From: Rebecca billardiae RCC1528
Lineage: Eukaryota; Haptophyta
Length of the DNA stretch: 64,000 nt
Reading direction: 5' to 3'
Assembly (NCBI GenBank): GCA_965240325.2
Contig: OZ251228.1
Span: forward strand, 2,914,001-2,978,000
In this document: piece after piece, positions 38,141-47,706 of the stretch
Layout: every line of letters begins with the position of its first letter
How positions within the stretch are numbered: the stretch's first letter is position 1
Notes under the pieces: model-generated
Database searches by the model: none
What the model saw: the letters and a program-made list of their open reading frames with translations, nothing else
What the model was told of the DNA's origin: nothing
Translations under genes and position numbers: made by a program

Positions 38141-41100
38141 GCGCGCTGCTGTCGGCAGCTCGGCCGAGGCGGGGGCGGGGGCGAGGGGCGCGGCGGCGCG
38201 CGGCGGCGAGGCGGCGCGCGGCAGCGCGGCGGCAGGCGGCGCGGCGGCAGGCGAGGCGGCGGCGGCAGGCGAGGCGGCGGGCGCCGCGCCGCTCGGCGCC
38301 GCCGCGGGCGCGGCTCTCGCCGCTGCCGCCGCCAGCGCGCCGACGGCGCCGCGGCCGCGGGCTGGCGAGCCGAGCGGCGCGGCGGCGGGTGCGCGCGCGC
38401 TGTGCAGCCGCACCGGCGCCGCGGCCGCGGGCGGCGGCCACACGCCCGCGGCGGCGCGCACGCGGCCGGGCGAGGTGGGCGGCGCGGCTTGCGCGGCCGC
38501 CGGGGCCGGGTGCGGCGCGGCGCCGGCCGCCGCGCCGGGCGCGGCCGCTCCGCCGTGCTGCGCCGCCAGCCGCCGCGCGTCCTCGAGCGCGCCCACGCGC
38601 GCCGCCGCGAGCGCGCGCGCCGCCGCGCCGCCGTCCGCCGCCGCCGCCGCCTCCGCCGCGCCCGGCGCGCCCGCCTCGTCGAGCAGCGCCTCGCGCGTGA
38701 ACAGGTCCCGCTGGAAGCGCACCAGCGCGTCGCGCGCGCGGCCGAGCTCGCGCTTGCGCTCGATGCGCGCGACGTTGAACGCGGCGGCGCTGCGGCGCGC
38801 GCACAGCGGCGGGGGCGGGGCGGGCGTGGCGCGCGTCAGCCGCGTGGGCGCGCGCGGTGCGCTTAGCGTGCTGTGTCTCGTGCTGTGTCTCGCGCGCCGC
38901 ACCTGTCGTCCAGCTGCTGCCGCATGCGCGCCAGCACGCCCTCGTACTTGAGCAGCTTGGCGTGCTCGCCCAGCAGCCGCATCACGTACTGGCGCAGGTC
39001 CTGCCCGCCGTTGAGCAGCAGCTGCTCGGGCGAGGGCGGCGGGAAGTCGGAGGCGCCCCTGCTGCCGCCGGGCGTCGAGGCGGCGGAGGAGGGCGACGCC
39101 CACGGCGGCGAGCGGGGGCACGCGGAGGCGCGCCGCGCGCTGCCGCGCGAGGAGGCGGCGGAGGCGGCCGAGCTGGGCGGCGAGAGCACGCACGCCGTCG
39201 AGCGGCGGCGCGAGCCCGCGCACACATCCGCCGCGGACGAGGGCGCGGCCGCGTGCGGCGCGCGCGCGAGCGGGCTGCCCGGCATCGCGCCGCGGCCCGC
39301 GCGCGCGCCGCCCGCCACGGCGGGCTCGCTGCCGCGCCGCGCGCCGCGCGCCGCCGCGCCGCCCGCCGGCCTGTGCTGCGGCTGCGGCTGCCGCGCGCCC
39401 ACCGCCGCCATCGCCGCCATCGTCACGGTGGTCATCGTACTCGCGTCGCGCGTGCGCGCCGCGCCGCCGCCGCCGGCCGAGCCGAGCTCGGCGGAGGGCG
39501 CGGGCGCGGGCGGCGTCGGCGCCTCGGCCGCGGCGCGCGCCGCCGCCGCGGCCGCCGCCCCCTCGTCCGCGCGGCCGGCCAGCTCGGCCGGCAGCTCGGG
39601 CGCGCGGATGGCGAGAGCGGCCGCGGCCGCGTGCAGCGGCGCGCGCGCGGGCCGCGCGGCCGCCGCCTCCGCCTGCGCCGCGCCAAGCTCGAGCGCGCGC
39701 GCCGCGCCCGCGCCGCCGCCCAGTCCGGGCGGCAGCGGCTCCGGCTCGTCGGCCGGGAGCGGCGGCGGCGCGGCCGTCGGCGCGGGCGGGCGCGGCGCCG
39801 GCCGCGCGCGGCGCGCGGCGGCGCGCGCCGCGGCGGCCGCGGCCGACGGCGTCGGCGGCGCGGGCGGCGCGCGCGCGCGCGGCCCCGGCGCAGGCGCAGG
39901 CGCCGTCTGCGGCCGCGCGGCCGCGTCGGGCAGCGGCGCGTGCAGCGGCGGCACCGAGTCGGGCCGCAGGCTGAACACCGCGTCTGCGGGCAGCGAGCGG
40001 GGCGCGTCGCCTCGCGGCTCGAAGCGCCAGCCGTGCGCACCGCTCAGCGCGAGCTCGCGCCGGAAGCGGCCGCGCGCCACGCCCGCCGCGCCGCCGCCGC
40101 CGCCGCCGCCGCTCGCGCCCGCGCTGCTGCCCAGCGCGCTCCCGCAGCCGCTGCCGGGCGTGCCGGGCTCGGCGCCGTCCGCGTGCGCACCGCCGCCTTG
40201 CGCGAGGTTGGGCGCGTGCCGCGCCGCGCGCCCGCCCTCGAGCCGCTCCGAGGTCGCCGCCTCCTGCGAGGCGCGGGGGCGGCGGCGCGGTGGGCGCGCG
40301 CGCGCCACGCGGTGCGCGGTGCGCGGTGCGCGGTGCGCGGTGCGCGCGCTCGCACCTTGACGGCGCCGGAGACGAGGACGAGCCCGTCCACCGCCGGGTG
40401 CAGCGCGCCGCTGAGCAGCCCGCACGCCTTGGCGCGCTCGGCGCCCGCCTCGCACAGCGCCCACGCGTCCTCCTCGCCGCCGCCCAGCAGCGCCGCCAGC
40501 TCGCGCGCGCCGCAGCCCGCGCGCAGCACCGCGCCCGCGCCGCTCGCCACGCCGAGCGCGTTGGGCAGCCCGATCTGCTGCAGCGAGGCGTGCAGGTGCG
40601 CGGCGGTGCGCACGGCGCGCGCGGCGCGGCGCGGGCCGCAGAACGCCGCGACGACGTACAGCGGCTCGCCCGGCGCCCTCGGCAGCCTCGTGCTCGCCAG
40701 CACCCCCCGCGCGCCCCTCGCCCGCAGCGCCGCCTGCGCGTGCGCCACCGCCTGCTGCTCGGGCGCGACCAACAGCTGCCCGCGCAGCATCAGGGGCCCG
40801 TCGTCCGCCTCGCGCGCGCGCCACGTCCACCAGGAGGACGAGCGGCCTGGGGCGCGGCGCGGGCGGGCGCGACGGCGCGCGGAGGGCGCCGCGCGGCTCA
40901 GCTCGGCGCGCAGCGCAGCGCGTCGGAGCGGGGGCGCCGCGTCGGGCGCGCGGCGGTGCGGCGGCGGCGGCGGTGCGGCGGCGGCGGCGGTGCAGCGTGG
41001 CGGCTGGGCGCGCGCGCACCGAGCACGTCTCGCTGCGAGCAGGGCCACGCGCAGAGCACGAGCGTGGCGACGTGCTCGGCGGGCTCCGCCGCGCCCAGCC

Positions 41101-41348
41101 GCGCGCCCGGCGCGAAGAGCGCCATCAGCTCCGCCGGCGCCTCCGCCCAGCGCGCCAGCCGCTCGTGCTGCGGCCGGTGCCGCGCCCACGGCGGCGCGGC
41201 CGCGGCGGCGCTCGCGCGGCGCGCGGCCGCGAGCTCGGCGGCGATGCGGCGCACGTCGGACCAGCCGCGCGCGCCCGGCTCGCCGCGCGCGCCGGCCGCG
41301 AGCGACGGGAAGAAGCGCGCCGCCGCCGCGCGCCCCGCCGCGCCACCC

Positions 41349-41405
<57 letters not shown>

Positions 41406-42178
41406 GGCGGCGGCGGCGGCGGCGGGTGCGGCGGCTTGAGCGGCGCCGCGTACGGCCGCGGCGGCGGCTCGCCGACGGCCGCGTGCGCGGCGGCGAGCGC
41501 CTCGCCGCCGAGCGCGATCTCGTACCCGCACGCGCTCGAGCCGCCGAGCCAGCCCAGCTCCACGCAGCCCACCGCCGTCGCGCTCGCCGCGTGGCCATCG
41601 CTCAGCCTGTGCACGTGTGCGCGCAGCGCGCCCGCGAGCGCGTCGGACGTCTCGGCGGGCGCGAGGGCGGCGGCGTCGCCGCGGCGCTCCCACGCGCAGG
41701 CGAGGTCGAGCGCGTACGCCCGCCGCCGCGCCGCGCCGCCCGCGCGCCCGCCCTCCACCGGCTGGCGCGCGCACAGCACGTCGGCGCCCGCCGCCAGCGC
41801 CGCCTCGGTGACGGCGCCGACCAGCGCGCGCACGGCCGGGAGGTGGGCGAGCGGCTCGGCGCCGAGGGCGAGGCGGATGACGAGGACGAGGCACTCCACG
41901 CTCGCCGTGCTCGGACCGACGTCGCGCAGCGTCGCCCACTCCAGCTGCGGCCCCGCCTGCCGCGTGAGCGCGTGCCGCAGCACGAGGTCGGGCGCGTGCG
42001 CCGCGCTGCACTCGTCCGGGGCGGCGTCGGCGGCGGTTGCGCCCGCGCCGGTCAGGCGCTCGAGGTCGGCCAGCTCCTCCTCGTCCAGGCCCTCCGCGGC
42101 GGCCGCCGCGCGCCACCGCTCCGAGCCCGTCCTCGACACGTCGCCCGCCAGCTCCGAGCCCGGGGCCGGGTGCTCCAT
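35799..42178 (-). CDS. Cyclase-like/FH1-FH2 formin, five exons
   Basis: Exons on the minus strand: 42178-41020, 40846-40356, 40263-38903, 38789-37546 and 37426-35799; phases agree throughout and give 1,960 aa. All four introns begin GTGCG and end AG. Residues about 1220-1250 are an FH1-type run of nearly 30 prolines. LKPLHWTKL at about residue 1300 opens the FH2 domain, which continues after the last intron with VLASNAARALEVALRKL and contains GNELNRGTARGDARGF near residue 1585. FH2 dimers nucleate and elongate actin filaments, and FH1 recruits profilin-actin. Upstream, residues about 90-240 and 370-550 resemble the two cyclase homology domains of soluble adenylyl cyclase (for example IGLPNALGVASGAGAV), but the metal-binding aspartates are not evident. 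No GBD/FH3 or plant PTEN-C2 region is seen. The FH2 call is firm. The join to the cyclase-like part rests on frame continuity, and a separate formin start near 39,435 is the alternative. Confidence 0.75.
38055..38139. repeat. Uninterrupted GGC tract encoding the FH1 proline run
   Basis: About 28 perfect GGC triplets on the plus strand read as CCG proline codons on the minus strand. An uninterrupted triplet tract should vary in length by slippage, which would change the number of profilin-binding prolines in the formin. Confidence 0.85.
41349..41425. repeat. CCG tract joined head-on to CGG tract
   Basis: About 18 CCG triplets run into ggccgg and then about seven CGG triplets, making an inverted repeat able to fold into a long hairpin. 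On the minus strand it encodes a short proline run followed by a long glycine run between the two cyclase-like domains. Confidence 0.85.
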
Positions 42179-42335
42179 CCCGCCTGCCGCCCGCTGTGGC
42201 GGCTGCCGCTGGCTGGGTGGCCTGCCCGTCTTGAGCACGCGAGACCAGAGCCGGACTCGCTTTTGGCCAACGGAAAGCTGATCATCAAGATCAACAGCTG
42301 CTGGGGAGCTGGCGGAGGAAATAACGGCCGGTGCG
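42179..42335. promoter_or_regulatory. Divergent promoter region, cyclase-formin / ankyrin-like gene
   Basis: The 157 bp between the two divergent start codons must carry both 5' UTRs and promoters. It contains ttggccaa at about 42,265 and a less GC-rich stretch (aaagctgatcatcaagatcaac). I see no convincing TATA box. Confidence 0.5.
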
Positions 42336-43298
42336 ATGGCGACCGCGCCGCCCACGTTCAGCGGCGTCTTCGCCGACTTCGGCGAGTTCGCCGAGGACTT
42401 CCGCGACTTCTTCGTGCGCGCGACCGGCGTCGCGTGGCACGACGCGCTGCTCCCGCCGAACAGCCGGCTCGTACGTGGCGCGCTGCAGCACGCGCTCCGC
42501 GAGCCCACGCTGCTCACGGTCGAGAGCGCCGCGGCCGCGCGCGCGCCCGAGCTGCTGCCGCACGCCGAGGCCTGGCTGGACGACGCGGACGCGAACCTGT
42601 GGCAGGCGCTCGAGGCGATCTACGGCGCGCGCGGCTACTTCCTCCCGCCGCCGCGCGAGGCGTACGACCTGCACGTCGCGTGCGACCGCGGCACGCACAC
42701 GTTCTGCCCGCACTGCAAGGAGCGCTGCAGGCACGTGCTCGACGCAGCCGCGCGCCGCCGCTGGGGCTTCGTCTTCGCCGAGCTCGCGGTGAACCCGCGC
42801 TTCGTGAACTACCTGCCCGAGGAGCGCGAGCGGCCCGACGACTGGGAGCGGCAGCGCGCCAACTTCGCCCTCGTGCACTGGGCCGCCTTCCACGGGGACG
42901 CGGACGCGCTGCGCGGCCTCGCGGCCACCGCGCGCTTCCGGCCGACGCTCGAGGGCCGGCGCGGCCGGCTGGCGTCAGAGGTGGCGTACGAGGTGGCGCG
43001 CACGCAGCGCTCGCTCCGCCACGCCGACGCCGCGCGCGAGCTCGAGCGACTCGAGCTCGAGCTCGAGGCCGGCGGCGCGGCCGCCGGGCCGCCGGGCGGC
43101 TGGGTGGGCAGCACGGAGGCACGGGACGCGTTCGCGCCGCCCAAGCACGAAGCCCACCGGCCCGCGGCGGGCGCGCGGCCGCCGGCCGTGCCCCCCGCGG
43201 ACGACGGCTCGCGCCGGGTCGACCGGCGGCGCGAGGCGCCGTACCGATGGCCGGACCCGGTGAACGCGCACTGGCCAGGCGTGCACGCGCGCAGGTGA
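42336..43298 (+). CDS. Cys/His-cluster and ankyrin-like protein
   Basis: This single-exon gene encodes 320 aa; the start ATGG follows gc and is the first ATG after the divergent spacer. I recognise no named family. Two features stand out. A compact Cys/His cluster, CDRGTHTFCPHCKERCRHV (about residues 112-131), could bind zinc. The segment FALVHWAAFHGDADALRGLA (about residues 191-210), followed by GRLASEVAYEVA, fits the ankyrin-repeat pattern of a paired-helix TPLHxAAxxG module. The N-terminal third is acidic and aromatic (FADFGEFAEDFRDFF), and the C-terminal 80 residues are low-complexity, rich in Pro, Ala and Arg, and probably disordered. No signal peptide or membrane segment is visible, so a cytosolic or nuclear protein-interaction role is likely. 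Codon use is as GC-rich as its neighbours. It lies head-to-head with the cyclase-formin gene and tail-to-tail with the C2 membrane protein gene. Confidence 0.7.
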   Translation: MATAPPTFSGVFADFGEFAEDFRDFFVRATGVAWHDALLPPNSRLVRGALQHALREPTLLTVESAAAARAPELLPHAEAWLDDADANLWQALEAIYGARGYFLPPPREAYDLHVACDRGTHTFCPHCKERCRHVLDAAARRRWGFVFAELAVNPRFVNYLPEERERPDDWERQRANFALVHWAAFHGDADALRGLAATARFRPTLEGRRGRLASEVAYEVARTQRSLRHADAARELERLELELEAGGAAAGPPGGWVGSTEARDAFAPPKHEAHRPAAGARPPAVPPADDGSRRVDRRREAPYRWPDPVNAHWPGVHARR

Positions 43299-43348
43299 AT
43301 GATATTGATGACATTGATGACAGCAAGATGCTTGATGCTGAGCGACGA

Positions 43349-43394
<46 letters not shown>

Positions 43395-43862
43395 CGACGG
43401 CGAATTCAGATGATGACGACGTACGCCAGCACTGTCAGTGAGTGTCAGTCATGGAGTCCGGCGCGGTCCGCGGCGGTCACCACCAGTGCAACGCTGTAGT
43501 CCTCGTGCCGCGCTGGTGTTGACGATGAAGTAGACAGTCTTAGTCACGCGCAGCGCCGGCGCCGCGGCGTCGCCATCAGTCAGCTTGACTGGCAGCTGGC
43601 GCGCGCAGCCGGCGCCGGCGGCACGGCGGCAGTGTTCCAAGCCGGCAGCCGCACACTATAGTTCGCATCGCAACCGCGTTTCGCCCGCCCATGGTGTCAT
43701 CATCATATCGCAGGGCTTTGCCGTCAAGACGACAATCTGTGTCCGAAGTCACCGTTGAAGTGCCACGCCCAAGGCCAAGACCGCCGCCGCCGCTCACGCG
43801 CTGAACTCCACGATACCGACGATACGCTCATCTCTGCGGAAGGCCGCCCCGTCAGCGCGCCC
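43299..43862. other. Convergent intergenic spacer with AT microsatellite
   Basis: This spacer lies between the 3' ends of two convergent genes and is less GC-rich than the coding DNA. It holds an (AT)21 microsatellite at 43,351-43,392. A 63-codon minus-strand frame (43,449-43,640) has a fairly protein-like middle (RVTKTVYFIVNTSAARGL), but I cannot connect it to a gene and do not call it. Confidence 0.6.
43351..43392. repeat. (AT)21 microsatellite
   Basis: Twenty-one perfect AT dinucleotides sit 50 bp past the stop of the ankyrin-like gene, in otherwise GC-rich DNA. Confidence 0.97.
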
Positions 43863-44747
43863 TCAGCCCGTGGAGTGGCTCGCATTCACCGGCACGACGT
43901 CGATCTCGCGCGCAGCGGGCGGCGTGCGCACCTCGATCGTGAGGTTTGGCCGCGACGGCCGCCTGGAGGACGCGCCGCCCTCGTCGGCCGCTGCGGCGTT
44001 GGCCGGCTGGCGCTCGCCGCTGCCGCGGCCAAAGCCGGGCCACACGAAGCGCTTGGCGGGCGCGGCGGCGGCGGCGGCGGAGGGCTCGTGACTGGTTGCG
44101 ATCGGCTGCTTCGGCGACGCTGCGCGCGCCGGCATCCGCCCCTTGCCGAAGATGCAGCACACGCACACGAGGATGGCGCCGAGCGCGGCGCCCACGTACG
44201 CAAAGTACGCCTCGGTGGTGGTGAGCGACTTGAAGCGGTCGCCGAGGGCGCCGTCGTCCGAGTCGTCGTCGTCGGCGGGGTTGGGCGTGACCATCACGTA
44301 CGCGCGCGCGCCGCTCACGTCGCCGCGGCTCAGCGCCTCCCACCGCCCTCCGGGCTCGTCCCTAAGCGTCGCCTGCGCGAGCAGCCGCGCCGAGTAGAGC
44401 ACTCCGCGGTCGTCGTACAGCTCGACGACGATGTCGCCCGCGTCATCGCGCTTGGAGCCTGCGGCGCTCTGCGTGGTCATGCACCCCGCCCGGTCCCAGT
44501 TCGGGTTGAGCGTCTCGGCCGCCTCGGGCGTCTCGTGCGAGCGCGTGTTGTACGTGAGCTTGGCGTACGGCGAGGGCAGGTCGCCGTTTGAGCGCCGCGC
44601 CGCGCTGGGCAGCTCGGCGAGGAGGACGCACACCTCGACGTAGCCGGACGGCACCGTGCCTGCGTAGCCCTCGACGGTGGAGGACGCCGCCACCACCGCA
44701 AGTGGCGCGCCCAGCGCGAGGAGGAGACGCCGCGTCGTCGCCACCAT
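43863..44747 (-). CDS. Type I membrane protein with a C2 domain
   Basis: This intronless gene encodes 294 aa. I chose the ATG at 44,747 because it is in a good context (atcATGG) and is followed at once by a signal peptide (TTRRLLLALGAPLAVVAAS); upstream in-frame ATGs would extend into the divergent promoter and the neighbouring gene. Residues about 34-154 fit a C2 fold: YVEVCVLLAELP, then SPYAKLTYNTRS, the typical ETLNPNWDRA turn, and DIVVELYDDRGVLYSARLL. An Asp-rich linker (159-165) leads to one transmembrane segment (about 181-200, YFAYVGAALGAILVCVCCIF) and a basic, Ala/Pro-rich tail. The C2 domain should lie in the lumen or outside the cell and the tail in the cytosol, an unusual side for C2. 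Calcium-binding aspartates are incomplete, so Ca-dependent lipid binding is not assured. The gene is head-to-head with the ALB3-like gene. Confidence 0.75.
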   Translation of the reverse strand: MVATTRRLLLALGAPLAVVAASSTVEGYAGTVPSGYVEVCVLLAELPSAARRSNGDLPSPYAKLTYNTRSHETPEAAETLNPNWDRAGCMTTQSAAGSKRDDAGDIVVELYDDRGVLYSARLLAQATLRDEPGGRWEALSRGDVSGARAYVMVTPNPADDDDSDDGALGDRFKSLTTTEAYFAYVGAALGAILVCVCCIFGKGRMPARAASPKQPIATSHEPSAAAAAAPAKRFVWPGFGRGSGERQPANAAAADEGGASSRRPSRPNLTIEVRTPPAAREIDVVPVNASHSTG

Positions 44748-45027
44748 GATGAGCCGGGAAGTGCCGGGCCGCGCCGCCGACAACTTGACGCCGCCCGGTT
44801 TCCGCACTGGAGCAGTTTGCCGCGCGCGCGCCCGTTGACAATGCGCGGCAAAAATCAAACTGATGAGGAGAGCTGGAATATCCCGCGGGCGCACGCGCGG
44901 CGGTGGCGGGAGATTATTCGAAGAACGAAAATAGACGACGGCCCGGCATTTCGTCACCCGAAAGAACGCCCGGACTCCGCCTGGCTGGTTCGAGAGCAAT
45001 CGCGTCGTGCGGCGCGGCTTCATCGCC
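44748..45027. promoter_or_regulatory. Divergent promoter region, C2 protein / ALB3
   Basis: A 280-bp spacer separates the two starts and contains two less GC-rich patches (gcaaaaatcaaactgatgagg near 44,848 and gagattattcgaagaacgaaaatag near 44,910) that could position the two transcription starts. No classical TATA box is evident. Confidence 0.5.
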
Positions 45028-47040
45028 ATGATGATGTCGACGCGGACGGTCGCGGCGAGGGCCCTGCTCGCGGCTTGCGCCGCGGCGGCGCTCGTGGCAC
45101 CCGCGGCCGGGCTCACTGCGCCGCGTGTGGGCAGCTCCGCACCCGCCGTCCGCGCACGCGCCGCTCTCCGCTCGCGCGCCGCGCCCTCGGCGATGCTCGA
45201 CCCGGCAGCGGGCGTGGCCGCGGCGCACGACGTCGCCTCGGCTGCGTTCGTCGCGCCCGGCGCGCTGGACGCGCACATCGGCGCGGTGTCCACGCTGATT
45301 GCCGACGCTGTCGACGCTGCTGCCGACGCGGGCGCCGCGGGTGCGCGCGCGCGCGCGCCGCGCCGCGCCGGTCGCGCCGCGCCGCGATCGGGCTCGGGCT
45401 CCGCGCGCCGCGGCCGACGCGCCGTCCAACCGCGAGCGGCCCCGCGCGCCCCCGGCGCGCGCGCTCGGCGCGTGCGCGTTCAGCCGCCACGGCCGTGGCG
45501 GACGACTTTGGCGGCGGCCCGATCGGCCTGGGCGCGCGCGGCGTCGCGTGGTCCATCACGTCTCTGCACGGCGTGCTGCAGGGCGCGGGCGTGCCCGGGC
45601 CTTACGGCGTGTCGATCGTGCTGTTCACGCTGGCGATCAAGGCGGCGCTCTTCCCGCTGAACTACGCGCAGATCAAGTCGACGACGCAGATGCAGGCGAT
45701 CCAGCCCAAGGTCGCCGCGATCCGTGCCAAGTACGGCGACCCGCCCTCTGACCCGAACGCGCTCAACCAGGAGATCGCGGCGCTGTACCAGGAGGAGGAG
45801 CTCAACCCGCTGGCGGGCTGCCTGCCCTCGCTCGCGCAGATCCCGGTGTTCATCTCGCTCTACCGCGCGCTCATCGCGCTGGCGAAGGAGGACGCGCTCG
45901 AGGAGCCCTTCCTCTGGCTGCCCTCGCTCGAGGGCCCTGTGAAGGAGCAGGGCATGGGGCTGTCGTGGCTGACCGAGGGCCAGTACGGGCTGGAGGGCAC
46001 GGTGGCGTACCTCGTGCTGCCCGTGCTGCTCGTCGTCGCGCAGTTCGTCTCCTTCCAGATACTCACGCCGCCGTCCGACGACCCGAACACGAAGCGCACG
46101 CAGGCGCGCGCGCGCGCGCGCAAGCCGCGCTGCGCCGCGCGGACCCCCGCGTGCGCGGCGCGCCCCGGCCCTGACCGCGCGCGAGTGTGCTCGTGTCGAC
46201 CACCGGCCCTGACCGCGCGCGCGCGCGCGCGCTGCCCCGCCGCGCGCGCGCGCCGTGTCCGCGCGCAGGACGTCCTCAAGTTCCTCCCGCTGCTGATCGG
46301 CTTCTTCTCGCTGTCGACGCCGTCGGGCCTGTCGCTGTACTGGCTGCTCAACAGCGTGATCACCACCTCGCTCACGCTGCTGATCAGGCAGCAGATCGGG
46401 TACACGCCGCCGCAGCCCGCAGCGGCCGCGCCGAGCGCGCCCGCCGGCTCCGCGCCCCCGGCCGAGGCGCCCAAGGGCTTCGGCGCGTACAAGAGCGGCA
46501 CGGCGACGGACCTGGAGTCGTGGCCCTCCTCGCGCGCGGCCGCGCCGCCCCCGCCGCCGCCGCCGCCCTCGCCGCCCAAGCCCTCCGCCGTGGTCACCAC
46601 CACCCCCTCCGAGTCCGTGACAGTCAAGATCATCACGCCGGAGGAGAAGGCGCAGGCGCAGGCGCAGGCGCAGGCGCAGCCGGAGCCGCCCGCCGCGGCG
46701 CAGGCGGCGCCGGTGGCGGAGAAGGCGGGCGAGGCGCAGCACGCGGCGGAGCAGCCGCCGCCGCCCAGCGCGAGCGCGGAGGAGGACAGCGAGCAGAGCC
46801 GCAGCGCCGCCAAGAAGCGGGCAAAGGTGCGCGCCCATGCGCCCGTGCGCACCTGTGCCATTGCCTGTGCGCGCCTCTGCACGCGCGCCATGCGCACAAG
46901 CGCCGCGCGCGGCGCCGCGCCGCGCGCCTCGGCGGCCGCGAGCTGCGCTCACGCGCATGCGCGCGTGCCGTACCCCGCCCTGCGCGCGCGCCGCGCAGGC
47001 CTCCGCCAAGCGGCGCGGCAAGGGCGGCAAGAAGAAGTGA
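45028..47040 (+). CDS. ALB3: Plastid ALB3/Oxa1/YidC membrane insertase
   Basis: Exons 45028-45340, 45484-46103, 46269-46826 and 46999-47040 keep phase and give 510 aa. The family inserts proteins, in plastids mainly light-harvesting proteins, into the thylakoid membrane. The N-terminus has a signal-peptide-like stretch (ARALLAACAAAALVAPAAG) followed by an Arg/Ala-rich transit-like region, the two-part layout of complex plastids. The insertase domain (about residues 130-355) shows VSIVLFTLAIKAALFPLNY, a charged loop starting KSTTQMQAIQPK, NPLAGCLPSLAQIPVFISLY, VAYLVLPVLLVVAQFVSF and FLPLLIGFFSLSTPSGLSLY. Joining exons 2 and 3 gives DPNTKRTQ-DVLKFLP, matching family spacing only if the intron starts with GC (cag|gcgcgc), a GC-AG intron. 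The long C-terminal tail has a proline run, AQ repeats and a basic end (KKRAK, then KRRGKGGKKK), as in ALB3 tails that bind cpSRP43. Mitochondrial Oxa1 is the less likely alternative. Confidence 0.9.
46104..46268 (+). other. GC-AG intron of the ALB3-like gene
   Basis: The donor is cag|gcgcgcgc and the acceptor cgcgcag|gac. The nearest phase-0 GT alternative (cga|gtgtgc, about 46,175) would insert some 24 Arg/Pro-rich residues into the conserved loop before the last membrane helices, so the GC donor is preferred. The intron also contains an imperfect direct repeat of ccggccctgaccgcgcgcg. Confidence 0.7.
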
Positions 47041-47706
47041 TCGGTCAGAGTGGGCCGCATCGCGCGCCGCTGGCGCGCGCGCGCCTGCCGAGCGCGCGGC
47101 GCAGCGGGGCGGGGAGCGGCCGCAGCCGCGCGTGCGCAGCGTCACAGCCTCCTCTGCCGATGAGCTGCACTCTGCAGCATGCGGGTGGAAGGCTGCGGAC
47201 GTGCGCGGGCGCAGCATGGCGTCAACCACCCGCGCGCCTTCGTCGTCACTCGCCCTCCGACGACGGCGGCTACTCCGTGAGTGACTGTGACTGCGTCCGC
47301 CGCATCGGCTCATGCAGAAGACGAAGCGCTGAATGCTGATGGCGATGCGCACGCCACCGTCGGCCACCGACCGCCGCGCGGTCCGTACGCCGCGCCGGCT
47401 CGGGCTGACAGCGCCCGGCACCATATTGACACTGTGACTGTCATTATAATGGCGCAGCGTCGCCGCATCATCATGTAACAATGACACAACAGCAGCAGCT
47501 ACTGGGCCCATCGATCATCATGATGATTCGTCATCGCGAGTATGTCGTAGTAGATGAATGGACATTGATGAACGGTCGTTGAACCTGGGACTCGGTGAGT
47601 CTCGGTCTAGTCGACAGTCTCGGGACTGCGTCGCCCGACGGCCGCGCACCGGCGCAGTGCCGCCACTGCCAGGGAGGGCCAGCAGGCAGCCAGAGGGCCC
47701 ACGCGG
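47041..47706. other. Convergent intergenic spacer, ALB3 / LTO1
   Basis: This spacer lies between tail-to-tail genes. GC content falls toward 47,400-47,600 (gtcattataatggcg, tgtaacaatgacac, catcatgatgattcgtc), consistent with 3' UTRs and polyadenylation regions of both genes. I see no gene or structured RNA. Confidence 0.5.

Noticed and set aside
35799-38804. Continuous 1,001-codon minus frame as a single formin exon
   Set aside because: Only its C-terminal part matches FH2. The N-terminal FH2 start and the proline run lie in a different frame, joined by an intron at 37,427-37,545.
43755-44591. 278-codon plus-strand frame over the C2 membrane protein gene
   Set aside because: It is antisense to a gene with signal peptide, C2 and membrane segment, and is Arg/Ala/His-rich noise.
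46104-46268. Reading the ALB3-like gene through without this intron
   Set aside because: The frame is open, but read-through adds 55 Arg/Cys/Pro-rich residues between conserved YidC segments, whereas the GC-AG splice restores family spacing.
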